Of a stretch of DNA of 64,000 bases, positions 26,313-34,496 are shown one piece after another. The number at the start of each line of letters is the position of its first letter. Position 1 is the first letter of the stretch. Source of the DNA: Nocardia arthritidis (GTDB taxonomy: Bacteria > Actinomycetota > Actinomycetes > Mycobacteriales > Mycobacteriaceae); NCBI RefSeq assembly GCF_011801145.1, contig NZ_CP046172.1:6572001-6636000 (forward strand). The letters are read 5' to 3'. The notes under the pieces were generated by a model. That model was not told the origin of the DNA, made no database searches, and worked only from the letters and a program-made list of their open reading frames with translations. The translations under genes and the position numbers were made by a program.

Positions 26313-26816
26313 ATGCTTCTGAACATGGGAAACCGCGAAGCCTTGTTGACCGGAGCCAAGCAGTGCCTGATCGAACGCGGCTGGGCACGCACGACGGTCC
26401 GCGATATCGCCGCGGCCGCCGGGGTCAACCACGCGGCCATCGGCTACCACTTCGGCTCCCGGGACGCACTGCTCACCCAGGCGCTGGTGCTCGCAGTGGA
26501 CGAACTCGGCGACGAACTCGCCCGCCGCGGCCCGGCCGACGGCCCGGCACAGAGCTGGCAGGCCCTGATCGACACCTTCACCACCCACCGGTCCCTGTGG
26601 GTCGCCCAACTCGAAGCCATCGTGCAGGCCGAAAGATCGCCCGAGATCCGCGAATACCTCGCTCAGGGACAACGCGAGGCACGCGCGGGACTCGGCGGTT
26701 CGGTACCCCTCGCCTTGCTAACCGGGCTGATGCTGCAATGGCTGGTGGACCCCGAGCACGCGCCCTCCGGCGAAGACGTGATCGCCGAATTGCGTTCTCT
26801 CACCACAACTTTCTGA
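26313..26816 (+). CDS. TetR/AcrR family regulator
   Basis: A 167-residue regulator. The helix-turn-helix is in residues ~6-52 (TTVRDIAAAAGVNHAAIGYH and FGSRDALLTQAL). The ligand domain is short. The frame opens at 26271, but that start would run through the operator, so I choose ATG 26313; ATG 26325 (MGNREALL) is the alternative. It is divergent from the FAD monooxygenase and converges on the dehydrogenase gene. It is the likely repressor of the monooxygenase. Confidence 0.82.
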   Translation: MLLNMGNREALLTGAKQCLIERGWARTTVRDIAAAAGVNHAAIGYHFGSRDALLTQALVLAVDELGDELARRGPADGPAQSWQALIDTFTTHRSLWVAQLEAIVQAERSPEIREYLAQGQREARAGLGGSVPLALLTGLMLQWLVDPEHAPSGEDVIAELRSLTTTF

Positions 26817-26847
26817 CGGTCCCAGACCATCGGCACCGGGTGATCGG

Positions 26848-27810
26848 TCAATCGTGCTGTGTGTCCGCGGGTTTCGGCGTACCGAGCCCGTCGTCGACCG
26901 CGACGTTCTCGGATTCGATGCGCAGGCCGGAGCTGCGCGCCTGCAAATCGAGCAGGATCGCGAAATCCTCGTCGACCCGTCCGCTGGAAACGGCCGCCTG
27001 CACGAGTTGGGCGGTCGCCGCGGCCACCGGCATCGGCACGTCGAGATCGTGTGCGGCGCCGAGGCCGAGATCGAAATCCTTGCGCAGCAGCACCGGCGTG
27101 AAAGTCGGTGTGTAATCCAGGTTCACGAACGCCGGCGTCTTGTAGCGGGTGAAGGCCGAACCCAGCACGCTGTCGTTCAGGAACGCCAGGAACGCCGCGC
27201 GCGATACGCCGCCCTTCTCCGCCAGCACGGTCACCTCGGCCAGCGACTGGGTGACCACGCCCAGAAACAGGTTGTGACAGATCTTCACCAGACGCGCCAC
27301 ATCCCCCTCGCCGACGTAGGTCGCGGACTTGCCGATCCGCCGCAGCAGCGGCGCGACCCGCTCGTAGACCTCGCGCGGTCCGGATACGGCGATCGTCAAT
27401 TCGCCCGCCGCAACGACTTTCGGGTTACCGCTCACCGGGGCCGCCAGGTATGCGACACCGCGTTCGGCGCAGGCCGCGCGAATCGCGGCCGAGGATTGCA
27501 CCGAGACCGTCGAACAGTCGACGACCACCCGCGGCACCGGCGGCGGCGCGGCCAGCAACCCGTCCGGCCCGAGCAGCACCTGCTCCAGATCGGCCGGGGT
27601 GGACACCATCGTGAAAACCAGGTCGAGCCCACGCAATTCGGCGATGCCGTGTGCGACGGTGCAGCCGCGCGCGGCCAGCGGCTCGGCCTTGGCCCGGGTG
27701 CGGTTCCACACCGTGACCGGCAGGCCGTCGCCGGCGAGCCGCATGACCATCGCGGCCCCCATCCGTCCGGTGCCGATCCAGCCGACGGTGGTCTCGTTGA
27801 TCGCGTCCAT
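26848..27810 (-). CDS. NAD(P)-dependent beta-hydroxyacid dehydrogenase
   Basis: A 320-residue member of the 3-hydroxyisobutyrate dehydrogenase/glyoxylate reductase family. The cofactor loop is VGWIGTGRMGAAMVMRL. The substrate motif region is VVDCSTVSVQSSAAIR, and the catalytic Lys lies in LVKICHNLFLG. The C-terminal helical domain makes the dimer. The frame is open for another 90 codons upstream, but ATG 27810 with GAGGAGC at a good distance is the start. It reads away from the VOC gene. The family reduces or oxidises small hydroxyacids; the real substrate is unknown. Confidence 0.82.
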   Translation of the reverse strand: MDAINETTVGWIGTGRMGAAMVMRLAGDGLPVTVWNRTRAKAEPLAARGCTVAHGIAELRGLDLVFTMVSTPADLEQVLLGPDGLLAAPPPVPRVVVDCSTVSVQSSAAIRAACAERGVAYLAAPVSGNPKVVAAGELTIAVSGPREVYERVAPLLRRIGKSATYVGEGDVARLVKICHNLFLGVVTQSLAEVTVLAEKGGVSRAAFLAFLNDSVLGSAFTRYKTPAFVNLDYTPTFTPVLLRKDFDLGLGAAHDLDVPMPVAAATAQLVQAAVSSGRVDEDFAILLDLQARSSGLRIESENVAVDDGLGTPKPADTQHD

Positions 27811-28014
27811 GAAGCTCCTCGGCGTAGTCGGATGCGGTGCGGATTCCTCGATCGCGCACCAGCATCCGCACGCCGGGCTCGCGTATTCGCCTGCCCGAAT
27901 CCAATAGTTCCCGAACCGGCCGATATTTTCGCGTCCGACACCCGAAATCTGGTCAGGCGGTTCAGCTTTCATCGACCGAGCCGCAGGCCGACGCCGCGGA
28001 TGTCTTCTCGAAAA

Positions 28015-28033
28015 CACGACAGGAGGTGTCGTG
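28015..28033 (+). promoter_or_regulatory. Shine-Dalgarno sequence inside a hairpin loop
   Basis: CACGACA (28015-28021) pairs with TGTCGTG (28027-28033) and the five-base loop is GGAGG. A GTG just after it opens only three codons (GTG ATT GTT TGA). It lies about 70 bp before the VOC gene. It could be an RNA switch or a translated leader, or chance. Confidence 0.3.
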
Positions 28034-28102
28034 ATTGTTTGAGAGCTTTGTTTCGACGACCACCGGGCAGCCCGGCGGTTCCGTAACAAGAGAGGGTTCC
28101 AA

Positions 28103-28519
28103 GTGGGATCTCAGGTCAATCCGTGCATCATGTTCAACGGCAACGCGCGGCAGGCGATGGAGTTCTACCGGCAGGTTTTCGGCGGCGAGCTGGAGTTGGG
28201 AACCATCGCGGACTTCGGCTCACCGGACGCACCCAATGCCGACAAGGTCATGCACTCCCGCCTCGACACCCCGGCCGGCTACACGCTTATGGCATGGGAC
28301 TTTCCCGAGGACAGGCCAGACCAACCGCCATATCGGCCGGGAAACAACGTCGCAGTCTTCATAAGCGGTGACGACAGCGGACTTCGCGACCATTTCCAGA
28401 AGCTGTCCGAGGGCGGCACTGTCACCCTTCCGCTGGAAAGGCAGGTTTGGGGTGATGTGGCGGGCTCGCTCGTCGACCGGTTCGGGATCACCTGGATGAT
28501 CAACATCAGCGCCCAGTGA
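28103..28519 (+). CDS. VOC family protein (PhnB-like)
   Basis: A 138-residue single-domain protein of the PhnB/3-demethylubiquinone-methyltransferase-like VOC group. Marks are NPCIMFNGNARQAMEFYRQV at the N-terminus, MAWDFPEDRP in the middle and QVWGDVAGSLVDRFGITWMI at the end. Family members form dimers and their biochemical role is mostly undefined. GTG 28103 is preceded by AGAGAGGG. A hairpin follows and separates it from the convergent SRPBCC gene. Confidence 0.85.
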   Translation: MGSQVNPCIMFNGNARQAMEFYRQVFGGELELGTIADFGSPDAPNADKVMHSRLDTPAGYTLMAWDFPEDRPDQPPYRPGNNVAVFISGDDSGLRDHFQKLSEGGTVTLPLERQVWGDVAGSLVDRFGITWMINISAQ

Positions 28520-28574
28520 TCGACAACCGAATCGGCCCGCCATGATCCGCACCTCCGACCAGGCGGAGGCCGTC

Positions 28575-28591
28575 GATCCGCAGCGCGGATC
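28575..28591. terminator. Hairpin between VOC and SRPBCC genes
   Basis: GATCCGC, a three-base loop and GCGGATC lie between two convergent genes. It is short but perfectly paired. Confidence 0.4.
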
Positions 28592-28629
28592 ACTTCGCAC
28601 CCGGTACCGGAATGCTCAGGGGCGGTTCA

Positions 28630-29085
28630 CTATTCGCCGACGGAACCCGCGTCCAACACCTCGCCGAGGCGGCGGACGATGCCGGGCCAGCCACTGCGTA
28701 GAATGGTGCGGGACAGCTGGGAGGTCGGGTCGTCGGGGTCGAAACCGCTGTGTGTCAACAGCATTCGAGTGCCGCGGCCCTCCGTGTGCAGATCCCAGGT
28801 GATGACCCAACCGGAGTCCGCCACCGCGGCGGCATCGCTCCACGTGACGCGCAGGCGCTCGGGCTCGACGACCTCCAGCACCTCACAGCGCACTTCGCCG
28901 GAGAAATTCACCGCGGGCATCGGGCGTGCCTTCATCCGGAAACGATTGCCGACCACCGGTTCGAAGCCGATCGGCTGCATCAGCCACTGCCCCATCAGCT
29001 CCGGCGTGGTGATCGCGCGCCACACCTTCGGCCGCGGATGCGGATAGAACTGGTCGAGCACGATCGTGGCTGGATCGTCGTTCAC
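28630..29085 (-). CDS. SRPBCC/AHSA1-family protein
   Basis: A 151-residue START-like (AHSA1) protein. It opens with FYPHPRPKVWRAITTPELMG, typical of the first helix of the hydrophobic cavity, and contains MLLTHSGFDPDDPTSQLSRT with SGWPGIVRRLGEVLD as the long C-terminal helix. GTG 29085 has GAAGGGAG upstream; the frame upstream overlaps the ArsR gene and is not real. In actinobacteria such genes often follow an ArsR gene, as here, and the two probably act together. The bound ligand is unknown. Confidence 0.83.
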   Translation of the reverse strand: MNDDPATIVLDQFYPHPRPKVWRAITTPELMGQWLMQPIGFEPVVGNRFRMKARPMPAVNFSGEVRCEVLEVVEPERLRVTWSDAAAVADSGWVITWDLHTEGRGTRMLLTHSGFDPDDPTSQLSRTILRSGWPGIVRRLGEVLDAGSVGE

Positions 29086-29137
29086 CGGCACACTCCCTTC
29101 GGTCTGGATACGCGGCGGTCGCCCGGCCGCACCGTGG

Positions 29138-29518
29138 TCACGCTCCGGCGCCGGGTGACCGCGGCGCGGCCGAGTCAGCGGGGTCGTCGGGCATGGTATC
29201 GAGCACCGTGCCCAACGCACGCATCCTGCTGCGCCAGAATCTTTCGAACGGCGCGAGCCAGGACTGCAGGTCGTGCAGCGGTTGCGGTTCCACCCGGTAG
29301 AAGCGGTGACGGCCGCGCTTCTCCTCACCGACCAGCCCGCAATCGCGCAGCACCTTCAAATGCTCGGACACACTGGGCCGCGCCATATCGAACCGTTCGG
29401 CGATGTCCTGGACCGACTGCTCACCGTCGAGCAGCAGGTCCAGGATCTCCCGGCGGGTCGGGTTGGCCAGCGCGCCGAACACCAGGTCGGTGCTGCTGGT
29501 TTTCAGGCGTTGCGGCAT
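29138..29518 (-). CDS. ArsR/SmtB-type winged-helix regulator
   Basis: A 126-residue regulator. The winged helix covers residues ~10-90 (FGALANPTRREILDLLLDGE, DIAERFDMARPSVSEHLKVL and GRHRFYRVEPQPL). No Cys-rich metal-binding pair is visible, so it is one of the non-metal ArsR proteins that usually act with AHSA1 partners. It lies between the ABC permease and the SRPBCC gene on the same strand and may regulate the whole run. Confidence 0.87.
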   Translation of the reverse strand: MPQRLKTSSTDLVFGALANPTRREILDLLLDGEQSVQDIAERFDMARPSVSEHLKVLRDCGLVGEEKRGRHRFYRVEPQPLHDLQSWLAPFERFWRSRMRALGTVLDTMPDDPADSAAPRSPGAGA

Positions 29519-29540
29519 GCGGGCTCTCGTTCGGTCGAGG

Positions 29541-30353
29541 TCACCGTCGCCGGAACAGTGCCAGGGCGGCGATGATTGCGATCCCGAGAATACCGAGACA
29601 CCACGCCAACGCGGCCACGACGTAGTAGCCGCCGGCGTGCCCGAATCCGTGCAGTCCGGCCGCGCCCTGGGTGAGATACCGGTTCGCCTCGATGATCACC
29701 GTCAGCGGTTGGTGTTCGGCGAACACCCGCAGCCAGCCGGGCATCGTGTCCACCGGAACGTAGGCGCTGGACACGAACGACAGCGGCAACACCAGGAACG
29801 CCAGGCCCTGCGCCGACTGCACATCGCCGGTGGCCAGCCCGATCGCGATGAACACCCAGGTGAACGCGACCGCGGTGAGCAGACACAGCCCGAGCATCGC
29901 CACGGTGCTCGTAACTCCTTGGTGCGTACGGAAACCCACCGCGAACGCGATCGCGGCCGTTACCAGGAGTACGAATGTGGTCAGCGCATGCGCGCCGAGC
30001 GCGCGCCCGAGCAGTACGGCGATCCGCGGCATCGGCAGCGAGCGGAATCTGTCGATGACGCCGCGCTGCAGATCCTCCGCCATCGCCGCCCCGACGCCCA
30101 TCACCGAGAAGACCATTCCGACGGTGAGAATGCCCGGCACCATGAAGTCGACGTAGCGCAGCCCGCCCGCCGCGATGGCGCCGCCGAATACATAGCGGAA
30201 GATCAGCAGGAACACCACGCTCTGCAGCACCGCCATCACGATCACCGGCGGGTTGCGCACCGTCATCAGCAGCACTCGCCGCGCGATGGCCCCGGTGGCG
30301 GCAACGGGATTCGCGCGCCGCGCCACCGGATGGTCGAGTGACGCCGCGGTCAT
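29541..30353 (-). CDS. ABC-2 type transporter permease (DrrB-like)
   Basis: A 270-residue membrane protein with about six helices, for example VIVMAVLQSVVFLLIFRYVF and TFVLLVTAAIAFAVGF. The loop RGVIDRFRSLPMPRIAVLLG is the conserved coupling region of ABC-2 permeases of the daunorubicin-exporter type. ATG 30353 has AGGGG seven bases upstream and lies 43 bp after the ATPase gene; a TTG at 30389 is a less likely start. With the ATPase it forms a drug or lipid exporter. Confidence 0.85.
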   Translation of the reverse strand: MTAASLDHPVARRANPVAATGAIARRVLLMTVRNPPVIVMAVLQSVVFLLIFRYVFGGAIAAGGLRYVDFMVPGILTVGMVFSVMGVGAAMAEDLQRGVIDRFRSLPMPRIAVLLGRALGAHALTTFVLLVTAAIAFAVGFRTHQGVTSTVAMLGLCLLTAVAFTWVFIAIGLATGDVQSAQGLAFLVLPLSFVSSAYVPVDTMPGWLRVFAEHQPLTVIIEANRYLTQGAAGLHGFGHAGGYYVVAALAWCLGILGIAIIAALALFRRR

Positions 30354-30396
30354 CGCCGCACCCCTGGCCGCGAAAATCGGTGTACCCAATAGGTTT

Positions 30397-31338
30397 TCAT
30401 GCTGATACCTCGAATCGGCGGTCGGTCGGGGCGGTCAGGTTCAGAAAGGCCTCCTCCAGCGTCGGTTTGCGAACGGTGACCTCCTCGATGGTGACGCCCG
30501 GCACCGCGAAGCAGCGGGCGGCATCCTCGCCACCGGACGACGAGGTCCAGGTCATGGTGCGGGACTCGCGGTCGACGCTGGGGTCGGCGGCGGTCAGCGT
30601 GTCCCGGATCGTGTCGAGATCCGTTGCGCGCCTTGTGCGTATCGTCACGACATCGGCGGCATGGGCGTCCTTCAGCTCACCCGGGGTGCCGTCGGCCAGG
30701 ATGCGGCCGCCGTCGAGCACCACGATCCGGTCGGCGAGCGCATCGGCCTCCTCCAGGTATTGCGTGGTGAGGACGACATCGGTACCGCCGGTGACCAATT
30801 CGGTGACCAGCGACCAAAGGCCGTGGCGCGCAGCGGGATCCAGGCCGGTGGTCGGTTCGTCGAGCAGCAGCAGGCGCGGCCGCCCGACCAGGCTCGCGCC
30901 CAGGTCGAGGCGGCGGCGCATACCGCCGGAGTAGGTGCCGACGCGCCGGTCGGCGGCCTCCCGCAGCCCGAGTCGCCGCAGCACCTCGGCCGCGGCGGTG
31001 CGGGCGTCGCGACGGGTCAGCCCGAACAGGACGCCGGTCATCTCCAGGTTCTCCGCACCGGTCAACAGCGGTTCGACCGTCGCGTGCTGACCCGCCAAGC
31101 CGATGACCCCGCGCACCCGGCGCGCGTCGCGCACGGTGTCGTTGCCGAGCACCCGGAGCGTTCCGGCATCGGGGTTGGTCAGCGTGGCGAGCATGCGCAC
31201 CAGGGTGGTCTTGCCCGCACCGTTGCGGCCGAGCACCGCGAGCAGGCTGCCGGGTTCGGCCGTCAGGTCGAGATTGTCGAGCGCGGTGGTGTCACCGAAC
31301 CGCTTGGTGACACCGTGCGCTTCGAAAAGGGTTGTCAC
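30397..31338 (-). CDS. ABC transporter ATP-binding protein (DrrA-like)
   Basis: A 313-residue ATPase. Walker A is GRNGAGKTTLVRML, the signature is YSGGMRRRLDLG and Walker B is RLLLLDEPTTGLDP. The C-terminal ~90 residues form the regulatory domain seen in DrrA-like exporter ATPases. GTG 31338 overlaps the VOC stop by 4 bp. It energises the following permease. Confidence 0.9.
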   Translation of the reverse strand: MTTLFEAHGVTKRFGDTTALDNLDLTAEPGSLLAVLGRNGAGKTTLVRMLATLTNPDAGTLRVLGNDTVRDARRVRGVIGLAGQHATVEPLLTGAENLEMTGVLFGLTRRDARTAAAEVLRRLGLREAADRRVGTYSGGMRRRLDLGASLVGRPRLLLLDEPTTGLDPAARHGLWSLVTELVTGGTDVVLTTQYLEEADALADRIVVLDGGRILADGTPGELKDAHAADVVTIRTRRATDLDTIRDTLTAADPSVDRESRTMTWTSSSGGEDAARCFAVPGVTIEEVTVRKPTLEEAFLNLTAPTDRRFEVSA

Positions 31339-31703
31339 CGTGCCCCATCGGCGACCAGGACGTACGAATTGCCGTCCGGGTCGGAGAAGGACGCCTGCCG
31401 CCCCCACTGCTCGTCGGTGGGTCCGTCGACATCGGCGCCCGCCGCGCGCAGCTTCTCGACGACGGCGTCGATATCGGGGCTGTTCACGATCACGCCCGCG
31501 AGGTTCCCCGCGCTCGCGCCCGGGAACGGCTTGTGCAGGATGATGCCGGTGCCGGTTTCACCTGCGCCGACCTCGAGCCACCGGTTATCGCCGAATGTGT
31601 TGTCGGCGCGCACGGTCATGCCGAGCACCCCGGTGTAGAACTCCTTCGCCCTGTCTTGATCGGAGACGAAGGCGGTGATCTTCCCTATCTGCGAAATCGT
31701 CAT
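31335..31703 (-). CDS. VOC family protein, first gene of the transporter operon
   Basis: A 122-residue glyoxalase-fold protein. It begins ISQIGKITAFVSDQDRAKEF and ends with QASFSDPDGNSYVLVADG, both typical of bleomycin-resistance/dioxygenase-like VOC proteins that bind a drug or a metal. It overlaps the ABC ATPase gene by 4 bp, so it is co-expressed with a likely exporter and may be a binding or resistance protein for the same compound. The promoter just upstream places the transcription start almost at the ATG. Confidence 0.82.
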   Translation of the reverse strand: MTISQIGKITAFVSDQDRAKEFYTGVLGMTVRADNTFGDNRWLEVGAGETGTGIILHKPFPGASAGNLAGVIVNSPDIDAVVEKLRAAGADVDGPTDEQWGRQASFSDPDGNSYVLVADGAR

Positions 31704-31710
31704 GGCGATG

Positions 31711-31740
31711 ACAATAGGTAGGTATTAGCCTACCTGTCAA
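31711..31740 (-). promoter_or_regulatory. Sigma-70 type promoter, probably giving a leaderless mRNA
   Basis: On the minus strand TTGACA, an 18-bp spacer and TATTGT are followed, seven bases later, by ATG of the VOC gene. With the usual 6-8 nt between -10 and start, the message would begin at or next to the A of ATG. Confidence 0.6.
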
Positions 31741-31758
31741 CCGTAGGTTTTTTCCTAC
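31716..31758. promoter_or_regulatory. Two tandem palindromic sites over the promoter
   Basis: AGGTAGG-TATTAG-CCTACCT (31716-31735) fills the -10/-35 spacer. GTAGG-TTTTTT-CCTAC (31743-31758) lies just upstream of -35. Their centres are about 25 bp apart and both share GTAGG-N6-CCTAC. This is a strong operator candidate for a dimeric repressor. Confidence 0.6.
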
Positions 31759-31811
31759 CCAATGTGCTCGAAACGCGCGGACCGGTGGGCTCGGCGAGTA
31801 TCCGGGGCTGG

Positions 31812-34496
31812 CTATCCCAGGCGACGCGGGCCGGTGTCGAAGCGGCTGGGCTCCGGGCCGATTCGCCCTCGCGCATAGAGGATTTCGGCGGATGTCGGCG
31901 AGGCCAGCACCGGATCGAAGGACAGCTCCCGCATTTCGGGAATATCGTCGAACAGGGCCGAAATGCGTTGCGCCAGTTCGGCGAGCGCGGCCTTGTCGAC
32001 CCGCGGGCTGGCCGGGGTTCCGGAGAGCAGCGGGGCCGCACGGGGCGCGTCGATGAGGGCCGCGGCCTCGTCGCCGGTGAGCGGCAGCGCGCGGTAGGCG
32101 CGGTCGCCGAGCAATTCGATGATCATGCCGGACAGGCCGAATTCGATGACCGAACCGAACGACGGATCGTCCTTGACGCGCAGCACACAGCCGACGCCCT
32201 TGGTCGCCATCTTCTGAACGTGCAGCACCGGATCACCGCAGATCTCCACCAGGTCGGTATATGCCTGACGGACCGCGGACGGGCGCCACAGATCCAGCCG
32301 CACACCGGTGAGATCCGGTCTGCGACGCCACATTTCGCCGGTCGCCTTCGCCGCCACCGGATAGCCGAGTTCCTCGGCCGCCGCCACCGCCTCGTCCGCG
32401 TCGCGCACCTCCCGGAACTCGACGACGCGAATCCCGTAGCAGGACAGCAACTCGACGGCCTCGAGATCCGAAAGCCAGCGTCCCCCGGACTCGTTCATCC
32501 ATCCGCTGACCAAACGCCGGGCGCGGTCCGCGTCGATCCCGTCGGGCCGCGCGACGTGTGGGGACACCGGACGGCTCCGCCACTCCGCGTAGCGGCGCAC
32601 CCTGGCCAGCGCTCGGGCGGCACGCTCCGGATCCGGGTAGGACGGAATGGATCCGCGCATCACGCCGGCGCCCGGCCCGCGCACCGCGAGCAGATTCGGC
32701 ATCCCCTGCTCGGCGACGAAGGTGGTGAGAATCGGTTTCTCCGCATCGGGCACGGCCGCGGCCGCGCTGCGAATGGCGTCGGCGAAATCGGGCACCGAAA
32801 CCGGCACCGGCGGCGCGAAAACCACTATCAGCGCATCGATTTCGGGTGCACGCAACGCCTCGGCCACCGCATCGAAATAGTCACCGGGCCGCGCCTGCGG
32901 GCCCAGGTTCACCGGCTCGCCCACCACCAGCCCCTCACCGTGGGCCGCGTCCACCGCCAGCCAGTCGAGCGCGGTGCTGTTGCCGATCACCGCGAGCCGG
33001 GAACCGGACGGCAGCGGCTGGTAAGCCAGCAGCGCGGCACAGTCGAACAGCTCCGAGATCGAATCGACCTGCACGATTCCGGCCTGCGCGAACAGATCTC
33101 GCACGATCGAGCGGTCCATATCGGACCGCGCGCCACCCGCCATCCGGCCGCTGCTCACCGCGACGATCGGTTTGGTGCGCGCCACCCGCCGCGCGATCCG
33201 GGAGAACTTGCGCGGATTACCGAAACTCTCCAGGTACAGCAGCACCACATCGGTATCGGGCGCGGTGTCCCAGTACTGCAGCAGGTCGTTGCCGGAGACG
33301 TCGGCGCGGTTACCCGCCGATACGAAGGTCGACAGTCCCAGGTTGCGGGCGGCGGCCTCACCCAGGATCGCCGCGCCGAGCGGGCCGGACTGGCAGAAGA
33401 AACCGATTCGGCCGCGGCCCGGCAGCACCGAGGCCAACGTCGCGTTCAACGAGACCGCCGGATCGGTGTTGGCGACGCCGAGCGCACTCGGCCCGACCAC
33501 CCGCATCCCGTGTCCCCGTGCGGCGGCGACCAATTCGCGTTCGGCCGCGGCGCCGCCGACACCGGTTTCGCTGAATCCCGCGGTGAGCACGACAAGTCCC
33601 TTGACGCCCTTGGCCATACAGTCGTCGAGCACCGAGGCGATCGCCTCCGGCGGCACCGCGACCACCGCGAGGTCCACCTCGTCCGGAATGTCGCGGACCG
33701 TCGCGTATGCCCGCACCCCGCGCACCGATTTGCGGTTCGGGTTCACCGGATACACCGGCCCCTGGAACACCCCCGACAGCAGATTGGCCAGCACCGAGCC
33801 GCCGACCCGGCCCGCGCCGACCGTCGCACCGATCACCGCGACCGAACCCGGCCGCAGCAGGTTGCCGACGCTGCGCGCCTCGGAGGCCCGCTCGCGCGAA
33901 TCCCGAACGGACAGCAGGGCTTCGGTCGGATCGATGGCGAACTCCAGATGCAGCACCGAACCGTCCCTGCTGCGCTCCACCTGATAGCCGGCGTCGCGGA
34001 ATACGGTGACCATCACCGTATTCTCGGCGAGTACCTCCGCGACGAAGGTCTCGATCTTGTTCTCGGCCGCCGCGCCCGCGAGATGTTCCAGCAGCACCGA
34101 TCCGAGACCGCGACCCTGATGCTCGTCGGCGACCACGAACGCCACCTCGGCAGACCGCGGGCCGGTGCGGTCGAGCAGTTCGTACCGGCCGACCGCGACG
34201 ATCGATTCCCCGAGTTCCAGCACCAGCCCCACCCGGTCACGATGGTCGACGTGGGTGGAGCGGTACAGGTCCTTCGGCGAAATCCGCGGGTACGGACCGA
34301 AATAGCGCAGATACCTGGTGCGGTCGGACAGCGCGGCATGGAACTCCTGCAACCGTCCGGCGTCGTCCGGGGTGATCGGGCGCAGCCGAACGACGCCGCC
34401 GTCGGAGGCGAGCACATCGGCGAACCAGTGCTGCGGCGGTGGCGGCGGCACGGCCGGTGTGTCCGGCGAATCCGGTACGGGCGGTTGATCAGTCAC
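31812..34496 (-). CDS. GNAT acetyltransferase fused to ADP-forming acyl-CoA synthetase-like domain
   Basis: An 894-residue fusion. Residues ~30-185 are a GNAT domain (VAFVVADEHQGRGLGSVLLE). Then come the CoA-binding Rossmann part (LLRPGSVAVIGATVGAGRVG), the ligase middle (GNRADVSGNDLLQYW) and an ATP-grasp part (ELGYPVAAKATGE). Where active ADP-forming synthetases carry the phosphohistidine in a SHTG-type motif, this protein reads GGARSDMDRS, with no His. The synthetase part is probably a sensor. This organisation is known from bacterial protein acyltransferases of the Pat type, which acetylate lysines of enzymes such as acetyl-CoA synthetase. It overlaps the AcuC gene by 8 bp. Confidence 0.83.
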   Translation of the reverse strand: MTDQPPVPDSPDTPAVPPPPPQHWFADVLASDGGVVRLRPITPDDAGRLQEFHAALSDRTRYLRYFGPYPRISPKDLYRSTHVDHRDRVGLVLELGESIVAVGRYELLDRTGPRSAEVAFVVADEHQGRGLGSVLLEHLAGAAAENKIETFVAEVLAENTVMVTVFRDAGYQVERSRDGSVLHLEFAIDPTEALLSVRDSRERASEARSVGNLLRPGSVAVIGATVGAGRVGGSVLANLLSGVFQGPVYPVNPNRKSVRGVRAYATVRDIPDEVDLAVVAVPPEAIASVLDDCMAKGVKGLVVLTAGFSETGVGGAAAERELVAAARGHGMRVVGPSALGVANTDPAVSLNATLASVLPGRGRIGFFCQSGPLGAAILGEAAARNLGLSTFVSAGNRADVSGNDLLQYWDTAPDTDVVLLYLESFGNPRKFSRIARRVARTKPIVAVSSGRMAGGARSDMDRSIVRDLFAQAGIVQVDSISELFDCAALLAYQPLPSGSRLAVIGNSTALDWLAVDAAHGEGLVVGEPVNLGPQARPGDYFDAVAEALRAPEIDALIVVFAPPVPVSVPDFADAIRSAAAAVPDAEKPILTTFVAEQGMPNLLAVRGPGAGVMRGSIPSYPDPERAARALARVRRYAEWRSRPVSPHVARPDGIDADRARRLVSGWMNESGGRWLSDLEAVELLSCYGIRVVEFREVRDADEAVAAAEELGYPVAAKATGEMWRRRPDLTGVRLDLWRPSAVRQAYTDLVEICGDPVLHVQKMATKGVGCVLRVKDDPSFGSVIEFGLSGMIIELLGDRAYRALPLTGDEAAALIDAPRAAPLLSGTPASPRVDKAALAELAQRISALFDDIPEMRELSFDPVLASPTSAEILYARGRIGPEPSRFDTGPRRLG

